This document shows positions 9,749-16,995 of a stretch of 54,376 nt of DNA, piece by piece; position 1 is the first letter of the stretch; each line of letters begins with the position of its first letter. This DNA comes from Oceanobacillus halotolerans (GTDB taxonomy: Bacteria; Bacillota; Bacilli; Bacillales; Amphibacillaceae): contig NZ_WIXL01000018.1 of the NCBI RefSeq assembly GCF_010993955.1, positions 1 to 54,376 of the forward strand, written 5' to 3'. The position numbers were made by a program, and so were the translations under genes. The notes beneath the pieces are model-generated. The model saw nothing but the letters and a program-made list of their open reading frames with translations, was not told the DNA's origin and ran no database searches.

Positions 9749-9761
9749 GTTTTTTAAAACT

Positions 9762-9798
9762 CGAGTGTGACTTGTTGGTGAGTCATGCTCGTTTTTTT
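9762..9798 (+). terminator. Terminator of mgtE
   Basis: An 11-bp stem with two wobbles (9762-9772 with 9781-9791) and a run of seven T. Confidence 0.85.
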
Positions 9799-9804
9799 AT
9801 GGAT

Positions 9805-10025
9805 GGCTCTTTTCGAATACTTTGTTGTTTTTTACTGCAAATAATCTATATAATGTGCAGTAGTTTTATCTATAAAAAACCGATACGGAAATACACTTCG
9901 CTTTCACCATGGGCATAAGTGCGACTGTCCGAAGTGGAAATCAACGGGGTTAAGTTATTGCGCATCATACATCTTATATGCATGACGTTTCGAACTAGAA
10001 AGCAACAATCATTTAAAAATAGCCT
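9805..10025. repeat. Dispersed repeat region before cotO
   Basis: Begins with a TTTTCGAATACTTTGTTGTTTT block and ends with AAAAATAGCCTT; a similar start/end pair occurs at 11.69-11.79 kb and 31.68-31.74 kb (CTATTTTCGCA...TTTGTTGT and ACAGCCTT). In the middle, GGAAATACACTTCGCTTTC (9891-9909) resembles boxes at 4.66 and 31.39 kb. No gene seen. Confidence 0.55.
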
Positions 10026-10065
10026 TATGGATAAATTATCGGCTAAAGAGCTTCATTTCATTGAT

Positions 10066-10094
10066 AACAATTCCTAATCTGGGTTCATATAATA
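10066..10094 (+). promoter_or_regulatory. Sigma-K-like promoter of the cotO-like gene
   Basis: AACA at 10066-10069, a 16-base spacer, then CATATAATA at 10086-10094, matching the sigma-K pattern mACm-N16-CATAnnnTA. The start codon is 35 bases downstream with a strong AAAGGAGAGG between. Sigma-K directs late mother-cell genes such as coat genes. Confidence 0.65.
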
Positions 10095-10128
10095 ATCTGA
10101 CTAGAATGATAAAAGGAGAGGTTATTCC

Positions 10129-10653
10129 ATGGGTAAAAAGAAATACGCAAAAGATCCATTACTATATATCCGTCAACCAGAAATTAAAACCCCAGAAGCC
10201 AATATGCAAGACCACTATACAACTCCAAAAAAGAAACAGGAAGAATCTAGAAATAAGCAAAAAAGACAAGGGAAACCAATTAAACGCCAAGGATTCAAAG
10301 ATAATTCCAGTCATCACCAACCATTTACAGATGGTGAGCTTTATGAAGAAGAGGATGTAGACATACATGTTGATGAGGAAAAAGAATCAGATGAAATAGA
10401 AGAGTCTAGGGATGAAGATCAAGGCACCAATCGGAAGAAGTTTAAAGAAATGACCTTAACCGAGAAAGTTGATTATTTGGCTCAGCGCCCTTCCTATGTT
10501 CCAAATTTAAAATGTGAAGTAAAAACAATGGAACGAAAATATCGGGGGATCATCACCGACTATAAAGATGACCATGTCCATATGAGAGTAGGCAGGAGAA
10601 ATGCGGAAATCCCTTTTGATACTATTACTGACATCCGACTAGTAGGATTTTAA
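10129..10653 (+). CDS. Spore coat protein of the CotO family
   Basis: 174 residues. A highly charged, low-complexity N-terminal two thirds (basic stretch about 30-60, acidic about 70-105) leads to a folded C-terminal domain with KMTL-like TEKVDYLAQRPSYVPNLKCE, RKYRGIITDYKDDHVHMRVG and the ending IPFDTITDIRLVGF. This C-terminal arrangement fits CotO (YjbX), a morphogenetic protein of the outer coat/crust. It faces a CotZ-type gene, as in the B. subtilis cotO-cotZ locus, and has a sigma-K-like promoter. Shorter than B. subtilis CotO (about 227). Confidence 0.75.
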   Translation: MGKKKYAKDPLLYIRQPEIKTPEANMQDHYTTPKKKQEESRNKQKRQGKPIKRQGFKDNSSHHQPFTDGELYEEEDVDIHVDEEKESDEIEESRDEDQGTNRKKFKEMTLTEKVDYLAQRPSYVPNLKCEVKTMERKYRGIITDYKDDHVHMRVGRRNAEIPFDTITDIRLVGF

Positions 10654-10666
10654 AGTGATTATATGT

Positions 10667-10717
10667 AAAAAACCATTGAACAGGGGAAGTAGGCCCACTG
10701 TTCAATGGTTTTATTTT
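10667..10717. terminator. Bidirectional terminator between cotO-like and cotZ-like genes
   Basis: Perfect 13-bp arms (10671-10683 and 10698-10710) flanked by an A run on the left and T run on the right, so it can stop both convergent transcripts. Confidence 0.88.
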
Positions 10718-10725
10718 GATAATTA

Positions 10726-11181
10726 TTAGAATGCGGAGATTGCTGGTAAGCATGTTACATGGCAGAAGCAATTTAGATCAACTGTCATGCAAATACCTGT
10801 TGCACGTAATTCGCCTGTGTGTTGTTCAACTGGGTTATCTGGTTTAGGGTCGCCATCACTTGGGTCTCTTAATAGTTCAAGTACTGCGCAGCAATCATCA
10901 TCTACATCTTTAACACGGAAGTAGAAGCTTCCGACAATATTGCGGATATCATCTGGATCTGCACCATATCCTCTAAATGGTTCGCAACCGTCCTTGCAGT
11001 ATAATAGTACAGGTACTGTGTCTAATCCGTTACCAGGATCTGTTTCTCCTAGTAAATCACTAATTGACTGTTCGCAACTTGTGTCACAGCAATTTTCAAC
11101 TATATCTTCTTGAGCATCAGCTATTTCGCGAAGAATATCACATACACAATTACCTGTTTCAAACTTTTTGCCACAACCCAT
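10726..11181 (-). CDS. cotZ: Spore crust/coat protein of the CotY/CotZ family
   Basis: 151 residues and cysteine-rich (CVCDILREI, CCDTSC, CCAVLEL, CFCHVTCLPAI). The order of conserved cysteines and the C-terminal CxCHxTCLPAI segment fit CotY/CotZ, which assemble by disulfides into the outermost spore layer. An AAAGGAG lies upstream and a sigma-K-like promoter (CATACCCTA on the minus strand) drives it. Whether it is closer to CotY or CotZ cannot be settled by eye. Confidence 0.82.
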   Translation of the reverse strand: MGCGKKFETGNCVCDILREIADAQEDIVENCCDTSCEQSISDLLGETDPGNGLDTVPVLLYCKDGCEPFRGYGADPDDIRNIVGSFYFRVKDVDDDCCAVLELLRDPSDGDPKPDNPVEQHTGELRATGICMTVDLNCFCHVTCLPAISAF

Positions 11182-11226
11182 GAATGATTACTCCTTTCTG
11201 TATCTTTTTTGCTTGCTTTTCCCTAA

Positions 11227-11256
11227 TAGGGTATGTATGTTGTATAGATTGGTGTG
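11227..11256 (-). promoter_or_regulatory. Sigma-K-like promoter of cotZ-like gene
   Basis: On the minus strand CACACC, a 15-base spacer and CATACCCTA (plus-strand 11227-11235) match mACm-N15/16-CATAnnnTA. It is back-to-back with another such promoter at 11319-11347. Confidence 0.6.
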
Positions 11257-11318
11257 GGCAAACATAAGAGGTGAAAAAAATCCGTTTGAGAGAATGGAAG
11301 AAATAGGGCATCTGTCTA

Positions 11319-11347
11319 TACCCATAAAAAAGGGCTAACATACACTA
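11319..11347 (+). promoter_or_regulatory. Sigma-K-like promoter of the small acidic gene
   Basis: TACC at 11319-11322, 16 bases, then CATACACTA at 11339-11347. It lies 36 bases before the ATG of the downstream gene, with an AAAGGAGTG in between. Confidence 0.6.
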
Positions 11348-11383
11348 ATATCGACCATGTATCGAAAAGGAGTGATTAGTGCT

Positions 11384-11626
11384 ATGTCTGACAACAAAAA
11401 AGTCATACATGTAAAAGACTTAGTCATAAAGGCAGATAATGTCCATATAGAACCACCTCAACGCCAGCCACGCTTTGACCCAATCTTTGGACCACCACGT
11501 CGTCGTGTAGAACATGAAGAAGAAGTTGTGGAATCATCCAGTTCTCATGAAGCACTAGAAAGTTCAGAGGAGAAGGATGATGAGGAGGACCGAGGTAATA
11601 GAAGAAGACCGTTCTCTTGGATCTAA
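11384..11626 (+). CDS. Small charged protein, probable spore coat-associated, family not recognised
   Basis: 80 residues from the ATG at 11384 (MSDNKKVIHVKDLVIKADNV). It opens with a short amphipathic strand region, then HIEPPQRQPRFDPIFGPPRRR, an acidic serine-rich stretch and the sharp ending RRRPFSWI. An ATG nine codons earlier lacks a ribosome binding site. No known domain is visible. The sigma-K-like promoter, divergent placement from cotZ and the charged composition suggest late expression in the mother cell and a coat role; that is inference. Confidence 0.65.
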   Translation: MSDNKKVIHVKDLVIKADNVHIEPPQRQPRFDPIFGPPRRRVEHEEEVVESSSSHEALESSEEKDDEEDRGNRRRPFSWI

Positions 11627-11645
11627 CATTATGTATATCGAGAAG

Positions 11646-11675
11646 AGGCAGCTATCTCATTAGCTGTCTTTTTTG
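11646..11675 (+). terminator. Terminator of the small acidic gene
   Basis: Nine-bp stem with one wobble (11646-11654 with 11661-11669), then a T run. Confidence 0.8.
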
Positions 11676-11682
11676 TTTAAGG

Positions 11683-11792
11683 CTATTTTCGCATCCTTTG
11701 TTGTTTTCTTAATGTCGCAGTATATCAACTATTCACTAAGATTCATACTAGAAAACATAACAATCTTTTATAAAACAGCCTTGTTTAGTTTA
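11683..11792. repeat. Dispersed repeat copy (CTATTTTCGCATCCTTTGTT ... ACAGCCTT)
   Basis: Starts with GGCTATTTTCGCATCC and ends with AAAACAGCC, so its tips are roughly complementary. It shares this start and end with the sequences at 9.8-10.0 kb and (inverted) 31.68-31.74 kb. The rest of the gap to 11940 shows no gene. Confidence 0.55.
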
Positions 11793-11940
11793 GTTGTGAA
11801 ATTTTTTCAATTATGCAGGAAATATTGTGCGTGATAACGAATTGTATATATAGGAGAATGATGCATAATATTCTTGAAAAAAGGGTATAGATTAGTAGAA
11901 CACGTTTTATTGATGTCTTAATTGGAAAGGGTGGATGCAT

Positions 11941-12210
11941 ATGGGTTATGTATTACCAGTACAAACGCATCATTATCAGGATTATCAAAAACGTGTCACC
12001 AAAGAAAAAGCGAAACCATTTTATATCAATAAGGCAAACAAAGTAGTTTTTGATACCAAGTATTACGATTTGCAAAAAAAGCTGGAAATGAAAAAAATGG
12101 TAACAACAGGAAAGAAAGTTGTTGGCATTGAGCAAGACCAACTGGAAGAACATGATGATGTATATGCAACTGTCACAGGGAAAGGAAGAAATATCGATGC
12201 ACAAGCATAA
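11941..12210 (+). CDS. Conserved-looking basic protein of unknown function
   Basis: 89 residues starting MGYVLPVQTHHYQDYQKR. Rich in lysine, tyrosine and histidine in its first half, with a long basic helix (YYDLQKKLEMKKMV) and an acidic patch EQDQLEEHDD near the end. ATG at 11941 has GGTGG six bases upstream; an ATG two codons earlier is too close to that site. No domain recognised. It follows the coat cluster and precedes a convergent DUF421 gene; whether it is sporulation-linked is open. Confidence 0.6.
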   Translation: MGYVLPVQTHHYQDYQKRVTKEKAKPFYINKANKVVFDTKYYDLQKKLEMKKMVTTGKKVVGIEQDQLEEHDDVYATVTGKGRNIDAQA

Positions 12211-12256
12211 TAGGATGGAAAGAAACATAGAAAAAAGCAGACAAAAATATGCCTGC

Positions 12257-12961
12257 CTAGTCTGTGTTTCTTTTTGTTTTGTTTTTAAATGGATAAATAT
12301 ATAAACGCTCGCCTTCAATGTATTCTGCATAAAAAACATCTTCTACTGTTGAGTAATTTTGACGTTCGATTTCATTACGTAACCACTCTTCTGTTAAATT
12401 CGCCTCACGTAAGTTATCCCATATTATTTCACCATCGCTAATTAGCGTTCTTGCTAATTTAGGCTGAGTCGGTGCAACATTGAGATCCTTCTTTGTCGGT
12501 GTTTGGTATGCATCTTTTTTTAAGACAGAAATGGTTCCGTCAGTTTCTAATACTGCATATTCCACTTCCTTCAGAGCAAAAACATCTTTTTCTCTTAATA
12601 GTTGTTGTAAACCATCCATATCAATTTTATTCTTGGTCATGACATCTCGTATGAGTTCGCCTTTGTGAATGATGAGAGATGGTTTACCTTCTAGAAAATG
12701 GCGGGTCCGTTTAAACTTTTGGGTAATTTTTTCGATGGAATATAATAAAATACCCCATAGGACAACAACAAATGCAATTTCCGGTATTCCGTTTTCTTTT
12801 TCAAATAATGCATTCCCAACTAATTCACCTAATAGAACAGCGGAGATGAAATCAAAAGCGGTTAATTGCGAGATTTGTGTTTTCCCTAATACTTTTGTAA
12901 GGATAAATAAGGCAAAAAATCCGAATATGGTATCAGCAAACATTGATAAGTAGTTATCCAT
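12257..12961 (-). CDS. DUF421 membrane protein (YetF family)
   Basis: 234 residues: three N-terminal membrane segments (about 5-25, 35-52, 60-80) with the TKVLGKTQISQLTAFDFI motif, then the cytosolic YetF C-terminal domain (LIIHKGELIRDVMTKNKIDMDGLQQLLREK, the VEYAVLETDGTISVL segment, DGEI). In B. subtilis several DUF421 paralogues exist, and a DUF421 protein encoded with spoVA2mob tightens the spore inner membrane. Here it sits next to coat genes, but no sporulation promoter was identified. Confidence 0.88.
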   Translation of the reverse strand: MDNYLSMFADTIFGFFALFILTKVLGKTQISQLTAFDFISAVLLGELVGNALFEKENGIPEIAFVVVLWGILLYSIEKITQKFKRTRHFLEGKPSLIIHKGELIRDVMTKNKIDMDGLQQLLREKDVFALKEVEYAVLETDGTISVLKKDAYQTPTKKDLNVAPTQPKLARTLISDGEIIWDNLREANLTEEWLRNEIERQNYSTVEDVFYAEYIEGERLYIYPFKNKTKRNTD

Positions 12962-13326
12962 GAAACAATCCCCCTATAATGTCATCAACTATACTTTGTC
13001 CAAAATGGAGGATTTGAATACATAGCGATTTATCAACATGAACGGAAATATTAGAGAGCTGTTATAGCCTTCTTTGTTGTACGTTTTCAGTAACTGTATA
13101 AAGAAGAAAAAACATCGTTAGAAGGGGAGTAGAGCAAAATTATCAATGCTTTTTCAGCAAAAAAGTAGCAAGAAGGTAACAGAGAAGGCTTGTCAGTACC
13201 CGTTTCAGCAAGAAAACCAGCCAAACGGTAACAGAGCCACCATCTTATCAAGCCCATCATCAATAATAAATTACACACATTATTTCATTTGAAATAATGT
13301 GTGTATACATATCCATAAATATTAAA
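12962..13326. other. Intergenic region between DUF421 gene and yjcF-like gene
   Basis: About 360 bp without a gene. It includes a segment at 13130-13245 in which AAGGTAACAGAG/ACGGTAACAGAG and TTTCAGCAAAAAAG/TTTCAGCAAGAAAA each occur twice, suggesting a short degenerate duplication, and the palindrome at 13273-13304. A 63-codon minus frame across it has no coding character. Confidence 0.45.
13273..13304. other. Perfect 15-bp palindrome, AT-rich; terminator or operator
   Basis: Arms ACACACATTATTTCA (13273-13287) and its exact complement (13290-13304) separated by two bases. It begins 22 bases after the end of the yjcF-like gene. On that strand it is followed by AATTTATTATTG rather than a true T run, so it is an imperfect terminator candidate. 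Confidence 0.6.
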
Positions 13327-13752
13327 TTAATCCAATTCTTTTACCATGGTTACATGCGGAATGCCTGCATCCATGAATTCCCCAGAAACGGTTTTATATC
13401 CGAGGCTTTTATAAAATCCTTCTGCATGCTTTTGTGCATTAAGTTTCGCTTTTTTGTTTCCTTTGTCTTGAATGATGTCTTCAATAAATAAAATCATTTC
13501 TTTCCCATAGTTTTTACCACGATGTTCTTTTAAGACACAAATGCGTTCAAGCTTTCCATATTCATCGACCCAACGCATACGACCAGCAGCAATTGGCTCC
13601 CCGTCTTCATAACCGATAAAGTGGATGGCTGTGTCATCATGCTCATCCACTTCAATTTCAGGTGGTACATTTTGCTCATCTACAAAGACAATGTTTCGTA
13701 CATGAAAGGCTTGATCTTTTTCTGCTTTTGTTTCGACAACTTTAATGTTCAA
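13327..13752 (-). CDS. yjcF: GNAT-family N-acetyltransferase (YjcF-like)
   Basis: 141 residues from a TTG start (TTG AAC ATT AAA). Acetyl-CoA binding motif A reads ERICVLKEHRGKNYGKEMI, with HVRNIVFVDEQNVPPEIEVDE near the N-terminus as in YjcF. The open frame extends upstream inside yjcG, but AAGGAG ten bases before the TTG and family length fix the start. It begins two bases after the yjcG stop, so its ribosome binding site lies inside the end of yjcG and the two are probably translationally coupled. Substrate unknown. Confidence 0.87.
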   Translation of the reverse strand: MNIKVVETKAEKDQAFHVRNIVFVDEQNVPPEIEVDEHDDTAIHFIGYEDGEPIAAGRMRWVDEYGKLERICVLKEHRGKNYGKEMILFIEDIIQDKGNKKAKLNAQKHAEGFYKSLGYKTVSGEFMDAGIPHVTMVKELD

Positions 13753-13753
13753 T

Positions 13754-14272
13754 CTAGACGTACTCCTTCCCAAATACAAATGATTCATATACTGTCCAAG
13801 ATCCATTTTCTAATTGATATAATAGTTGAAAACGGTCAATCGTATCTTCTAGCTGGAAGTGCTTCATTTTCATACTACCGAATACATCCGAATACTCGTC
13901 ATGATTTAATTTTTGTGCGATGGTGATATGTGGGACAAAATTGTACTCCATGTTTTTCGGAAATTTGCCCTGGTGCATCTTTGTAAATAAATCCTCTAAT
14001 TCTGGAATGGGCTCTACTTTTAAATAAATGGTATTGGTTACTGGTGCAAATGTACTTACTTTATTCATTTTGATTTTGAATGGCTCTGTTTCATTTGCAA
14101 TATGTTTTAATTCGGTAATTAATTCGCTGATTTCTTCGTCGGTAGCTTCGAAAGCTTCTTTTAACGTAATATGTGGTGGGATAAGTTCGTAATGTGGGTC
14201 ATAGCGTTTGCGATATGAGTTGGCTTCGTCCTGGATTGGTTTGGATGGGAAAATGGCAACTCCATATTTCAT
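13754..14272 (-). CDS. yjcG: 2H phosphoesterase (YjcG-like, 2'-5' RNA ligase superfamily)
   Basis: 172 residues with the paired H-x-T motifs of the 2H phosphoesterase fold: PPHITLKEAF (about residues 43-52) and VPHITIAQKL (about 115-124). The family hydrolyses or forms cyclic 2',3' or 2'-5' phosphodiester bonds; the substrate of YjcG is not established. Start ATG has AGGAGG upstream. Part of yjcH-yjcG-yjcF on the minus strand, same order as B. subtilis. Confidence 0.9.
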   Translation of the reverse strand: MKYGVAIFPSKPIQDEANSYRKRYDPHYELIPPHITLKEAFEATDEEISELITELKHIANETEPFKIKMNKVSTFAPVTNTIYLKVEPIPELEDLFTKMHQGKFPKNMEYNFVPHITIAQKLNHDEYSDVFGSMKMKHFQLEDTIDRFQLLYQLENGSWTVYESFVFGKEYV

Positions 14273-14432
14273 TTTTACAACCTCCTATTTTAGGTTTATA
14301 CATATGGTATACTTGTTCCATTCTTACATTCCGTGCAGGATAAGGATGGCTAACTTCTAGTATACCAAAAATCACGTAATTTCGAAAATACATTTTCTAA
14401 TTATTTTTACAGTTTCTAAGGAAGTCCCCACC

Positions 14433-15158
14433 TTAATCAAAAAGGATGGGGAGTGCACGTTTTAAGTCTTTTTGCCAATATTTCCATGTATGATCGCCAT
14501 CTTCCAATTCATCATACACATAGTTCATGCCTTTTTTCTCCAAAATTTCATTTAAGGCACGATTAGGCGTTAAAAAGTCCATCACTTTTCCATCTGTTGT
14601 AGTGACCTCTGTTTCGTTCGTTCCTATCGTATGATAGATATCAATTTTGTGGATATCTGTGGCATTTCTCGCGGCTTCTAATACCGTATCATCGACATAA
14701 GGGGACTGCATCATGACTTTTCCAAATGTGTTTGGATATTTTATCGCGGTCATGAGTGCTAATGTCCCAGCTAATGAATCTCCAATAAGAGCACGGGATT
14801 GTCCCATGTGATAGGTTGGCAGTAAATCATCCAAAAATGGTACAACTTCCTGGACTAAAAATTTAATATAGACCTGTTGTTTTTCTCCAGTTGGATGATA
14901 TTTCATACGACGATCTTTTTTATCATGATAATGAATCCCAACGAAGACCGTATTGGTAATCTCGTCCTCATCATGTAGGCGGTCACTATAGGTTGCAATT
15001 CGCCCCATTTGGAAATAGTCATCTCCATCCTGCATGATACAAATGTTATATTTATAAAGAGGGGAGAACATTTCTGGTTGATATATCTTTAACACCATCG
15101 TTTCTTCTAAGTATTTACTCTTAATCTGTTCTTCCCTCATGGTTCCTTTTCTACCCAA
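14433..15158 (-). CDS. yjcH: Esterase-like alpha/beta hydrolase (YjcH-like)
   Basis: 241 residues from a TTG start with GAGGTG six bases upstream (frame open from a GTG three codons earlier). Esterase D/enterochelin-esterase type fold: IMQDGDDYFQMGR near the N-terminus, nucleophile elbow IGDSLAGTLAL, and a late DGDHTWKYW supplying the histidine. Substrate unknown. It starts 16 bases after the second ABC gene ends, so it may be read from the ABC transcript. Confidence 0.85.
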   Translation of the reverse strand: MGRKGTMREEQIKSKYLEETMVLKIYQPEMFSPLYKYNICIMQDGDDYFQMGRIATYSDRLHDEDEITNTVFVGIHYHDKKDRRMKYHPTGEKQQVYIKFLVQEVVPFLDDLLPTYHMGQSRALIGDSLAGTLALMTAIKYPNTFGKVMMQSPYVDDTVLEAARNATDIHKIDIYHTIGTNETEVTTTDGKVMDFLTPNRALNEILEKKGMNYVYDELEDGDHTWKYWQKDLKRALPILFD

Positions 15159-15174
15159 TGATAACACCTCATTT

Positions 15175-16995
15175 TTAAGTTGCTAGTTGGCGTAATTGCC
15201 CTTGATATAGATCATGGTAATGGCCATACCGCTTGATTAGTTCTTCGTGTGAGCCCTGTTCGATAATTTCCCCGTTTTCTAGCATAATAATATGGTCTGC
15301 TTCTTGGATCGTATTTAGTCTGTGTGCAATGACAAAACTAGTCCGTCCTTGCATGAGACGTTTTAATGCTTCTTGAATTTTTAATTCAGTAACGGTATCA
15401 ATATTACTCGTTGCTTCATCTAAAATCAGGATAGATGGATCTGCCAGTAGTGCACGTGCGATGGTAATCAGTTGTTTCTGCCCTTGACTAATTCCACTGC
15501 CATCTTCATCAAGTAGGGTATCATAGCCATTTGGCAACCGTTCAATAAAATCATGTGCATTCGCATTTTTAGCAGCAGTAATCACTTCTTCATCTGTTGC
15601 ATCAAGACGAGAGTAGCGAATATTTTCCCGAATCGTTCCTTCAAATAAAAAGGCATCCTGTAATACAAATGCCATATGGCTTCGTAAGCTAGACCGCTTT
15701 ATGTCCTTAATATCGATTCCATCCAACGTAATTGTACCGTTTCCATAGTTATAAAAGCGAGAAATAAGATTAATAATCGTTGTTTTGCCAGCTCCTGTAT
15801 GACCGACAAAGGCGATGGTTTGGCCTGGTTTTGCTTCAAATGTAATGCCTTTTAAAATCGGAGTTTTTTCATAGGCAAAGGTTACACGGTCAAATTCTAT
15901 GTGGCCATTTGTCGTGTCAATTTCGATGGCAGTTGGCTCATCAATCTCTTCCTGTTCCTCGTCTAAAACGGTAAATACACGTTCTGCACCAGCAATAGCA
16001 GACAATAATAGATTAAATTGGTTGGACAATTCATTAAGTGGCCGCGTAAATTGGCGAGCATATTCTGTGAAAATAACGATGACCCCGACTGTAATAATTT
16101 CTTGAATCGCTAAAATACCACCCGCTAATGCGATCAAACCAAAGCTTAAGAAGTTGAGCATGTTCATGACCTTTGGAATAAATCCGGAAATGGTCATCGC
16201 CCAAAATCCAGACTGGCGTAATCGTGCATTCTTTTCCTCAAATTCACTGATCACCTTTTTTTCTTGGGAAAAAGCTTTAATAATATGCTGACCAGATACA
16301 GTTTCCTCTACATAGCCATTAAGATCCCCTAAATGCTTTTGCTGTAATTTATAAAGTGGTCCAGTTCGTTTGGTAATCCAGCGCATCGCCAAAAACATGG
16401 CTGGAATAATGCTCATGGTTATAACCGTTAACAGGGGACTAAGCACAAGCATCACAACAACGGTTCCAATAAGGGTTAAAATACTCGTGAAAATTTGGAT
16501 TACAGACTGATTCAATGTGTTGTTGACATTGTCAATATCATTTGTAATCCGGCTCATTAATTCCCCGTGCTGCCGTTTATCAAAATAGGAAATAGACAAA
16601 CGATGGAATTGCCAGAATAAATCAGCACGTAAAGCATAAACAGTATTTTGTGCAATACCAACCATCCAAAAGTTTTGCAAAAAGATGGCTAACGAATGAA
16701 ACAAGTAAACAAAAACTAAAAACACAAGCAGTATCCCTAGGCCAGCTGTTTCTCTTGTGACAATAAAATCATCAATTGCCATGCCGACCATAAATGGACC
16801 AAGCAAGCTTAATCCTGAACTAATCATGACCATGAAAATAACTAAAAATAATTTTCCCTTTTCCCGTGCCAAGTAGGACCAAATTCGTTTAATGGTTCCC
16901 CAAGCATTTTGTGCTTTATCTCGGTTTTCTATTTGAATTGTGTCCAATGGAATTTTCTCATATTGGAAAGGGTCTTTTAATTGTTTAAGTGGCAT
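15175..16995 (-). CDS. ABC exporter half-transporter, partner B (catalytic Walker B, degenerate signature)
   Basis: 606 residues: six membrane spans (about 55-340) and a C-terminal ATPase with Walker A GHTGAGKTT, Walker B ILILDEATS (glutamate present) but signature GISQGQKQ instead of LSGGQ. ATG at 16995 has AGGAG seven bases upstream and overlaps the end of the partner gene by 11 bp; the frame open further upstream lies inside that gene. Size and pairing (576 + 606) resemble B. subtilis YfiB/YfiC. Probably a heterodimeric multidrug or lipid exporter; substrate unknown. Confidence 0.9.
   Translation of the reverse strand: MPLKQLKDPFQYEKIPLDTIQIENRDKAQNAWGTIKRIWSYLAREKGKLFLVIFMVMISSGLSLLGPFMVGMAIDDFIVTRETAGLGILLVFLVFVYLFHSLAIFLQNFWMVGIAQNTVYALRADLFWQFHRLSISYFDKRQHGELMSRITNDIDNVNNTLNQSVIQIFTSILTLIGTVVVMLVLSPLLTVITMSIIPAMFLAMRWITKRTGPLYKLQQKHLGDLNGYVEETVSGQHIIKAFSQEKKVISEFEEKNARLRQSGFWAMTISGFIPKVMNMLNFLSFGLIALAGGILAIQEIITVGVIVIFTEYARQFTRPLNELSNQFNLLLSAIAGAERVFTVLDEEQEEIDEPTAIEIDTTNGHIEFDRVTFAYEKTPILKGITFEAKPGQTIAFVGHTGAGKTTIINLISRFYNYGNGTITLDGIDIKDIKRSSLRSHMAFVLQDAFLFEGTIRENIRYSRLDATDEEVITAAKNANAHDFIERLPNGYDTLLDEDGSGISQGQKQLITIARALLADPSILILDEATSNIDTVTELKIQEALKRLMQGRTSFVIAHRLNTIQEADHIIMLENGEIIEQGSHEELIKRYGHYHDLYQGQLRQLAT

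Noticed and set aside
10061-10360. 99-codon ORF overlapping cotO-like gene in another frame
   Set aside because: Includes the sigma-K promoter; the cotO frame has the ribosome site and conserved domain.
13087-13278. 63-codon minus ORF
   Set aside because: Crosses a degenerate duplication and half the palindrome; low-complexity product.
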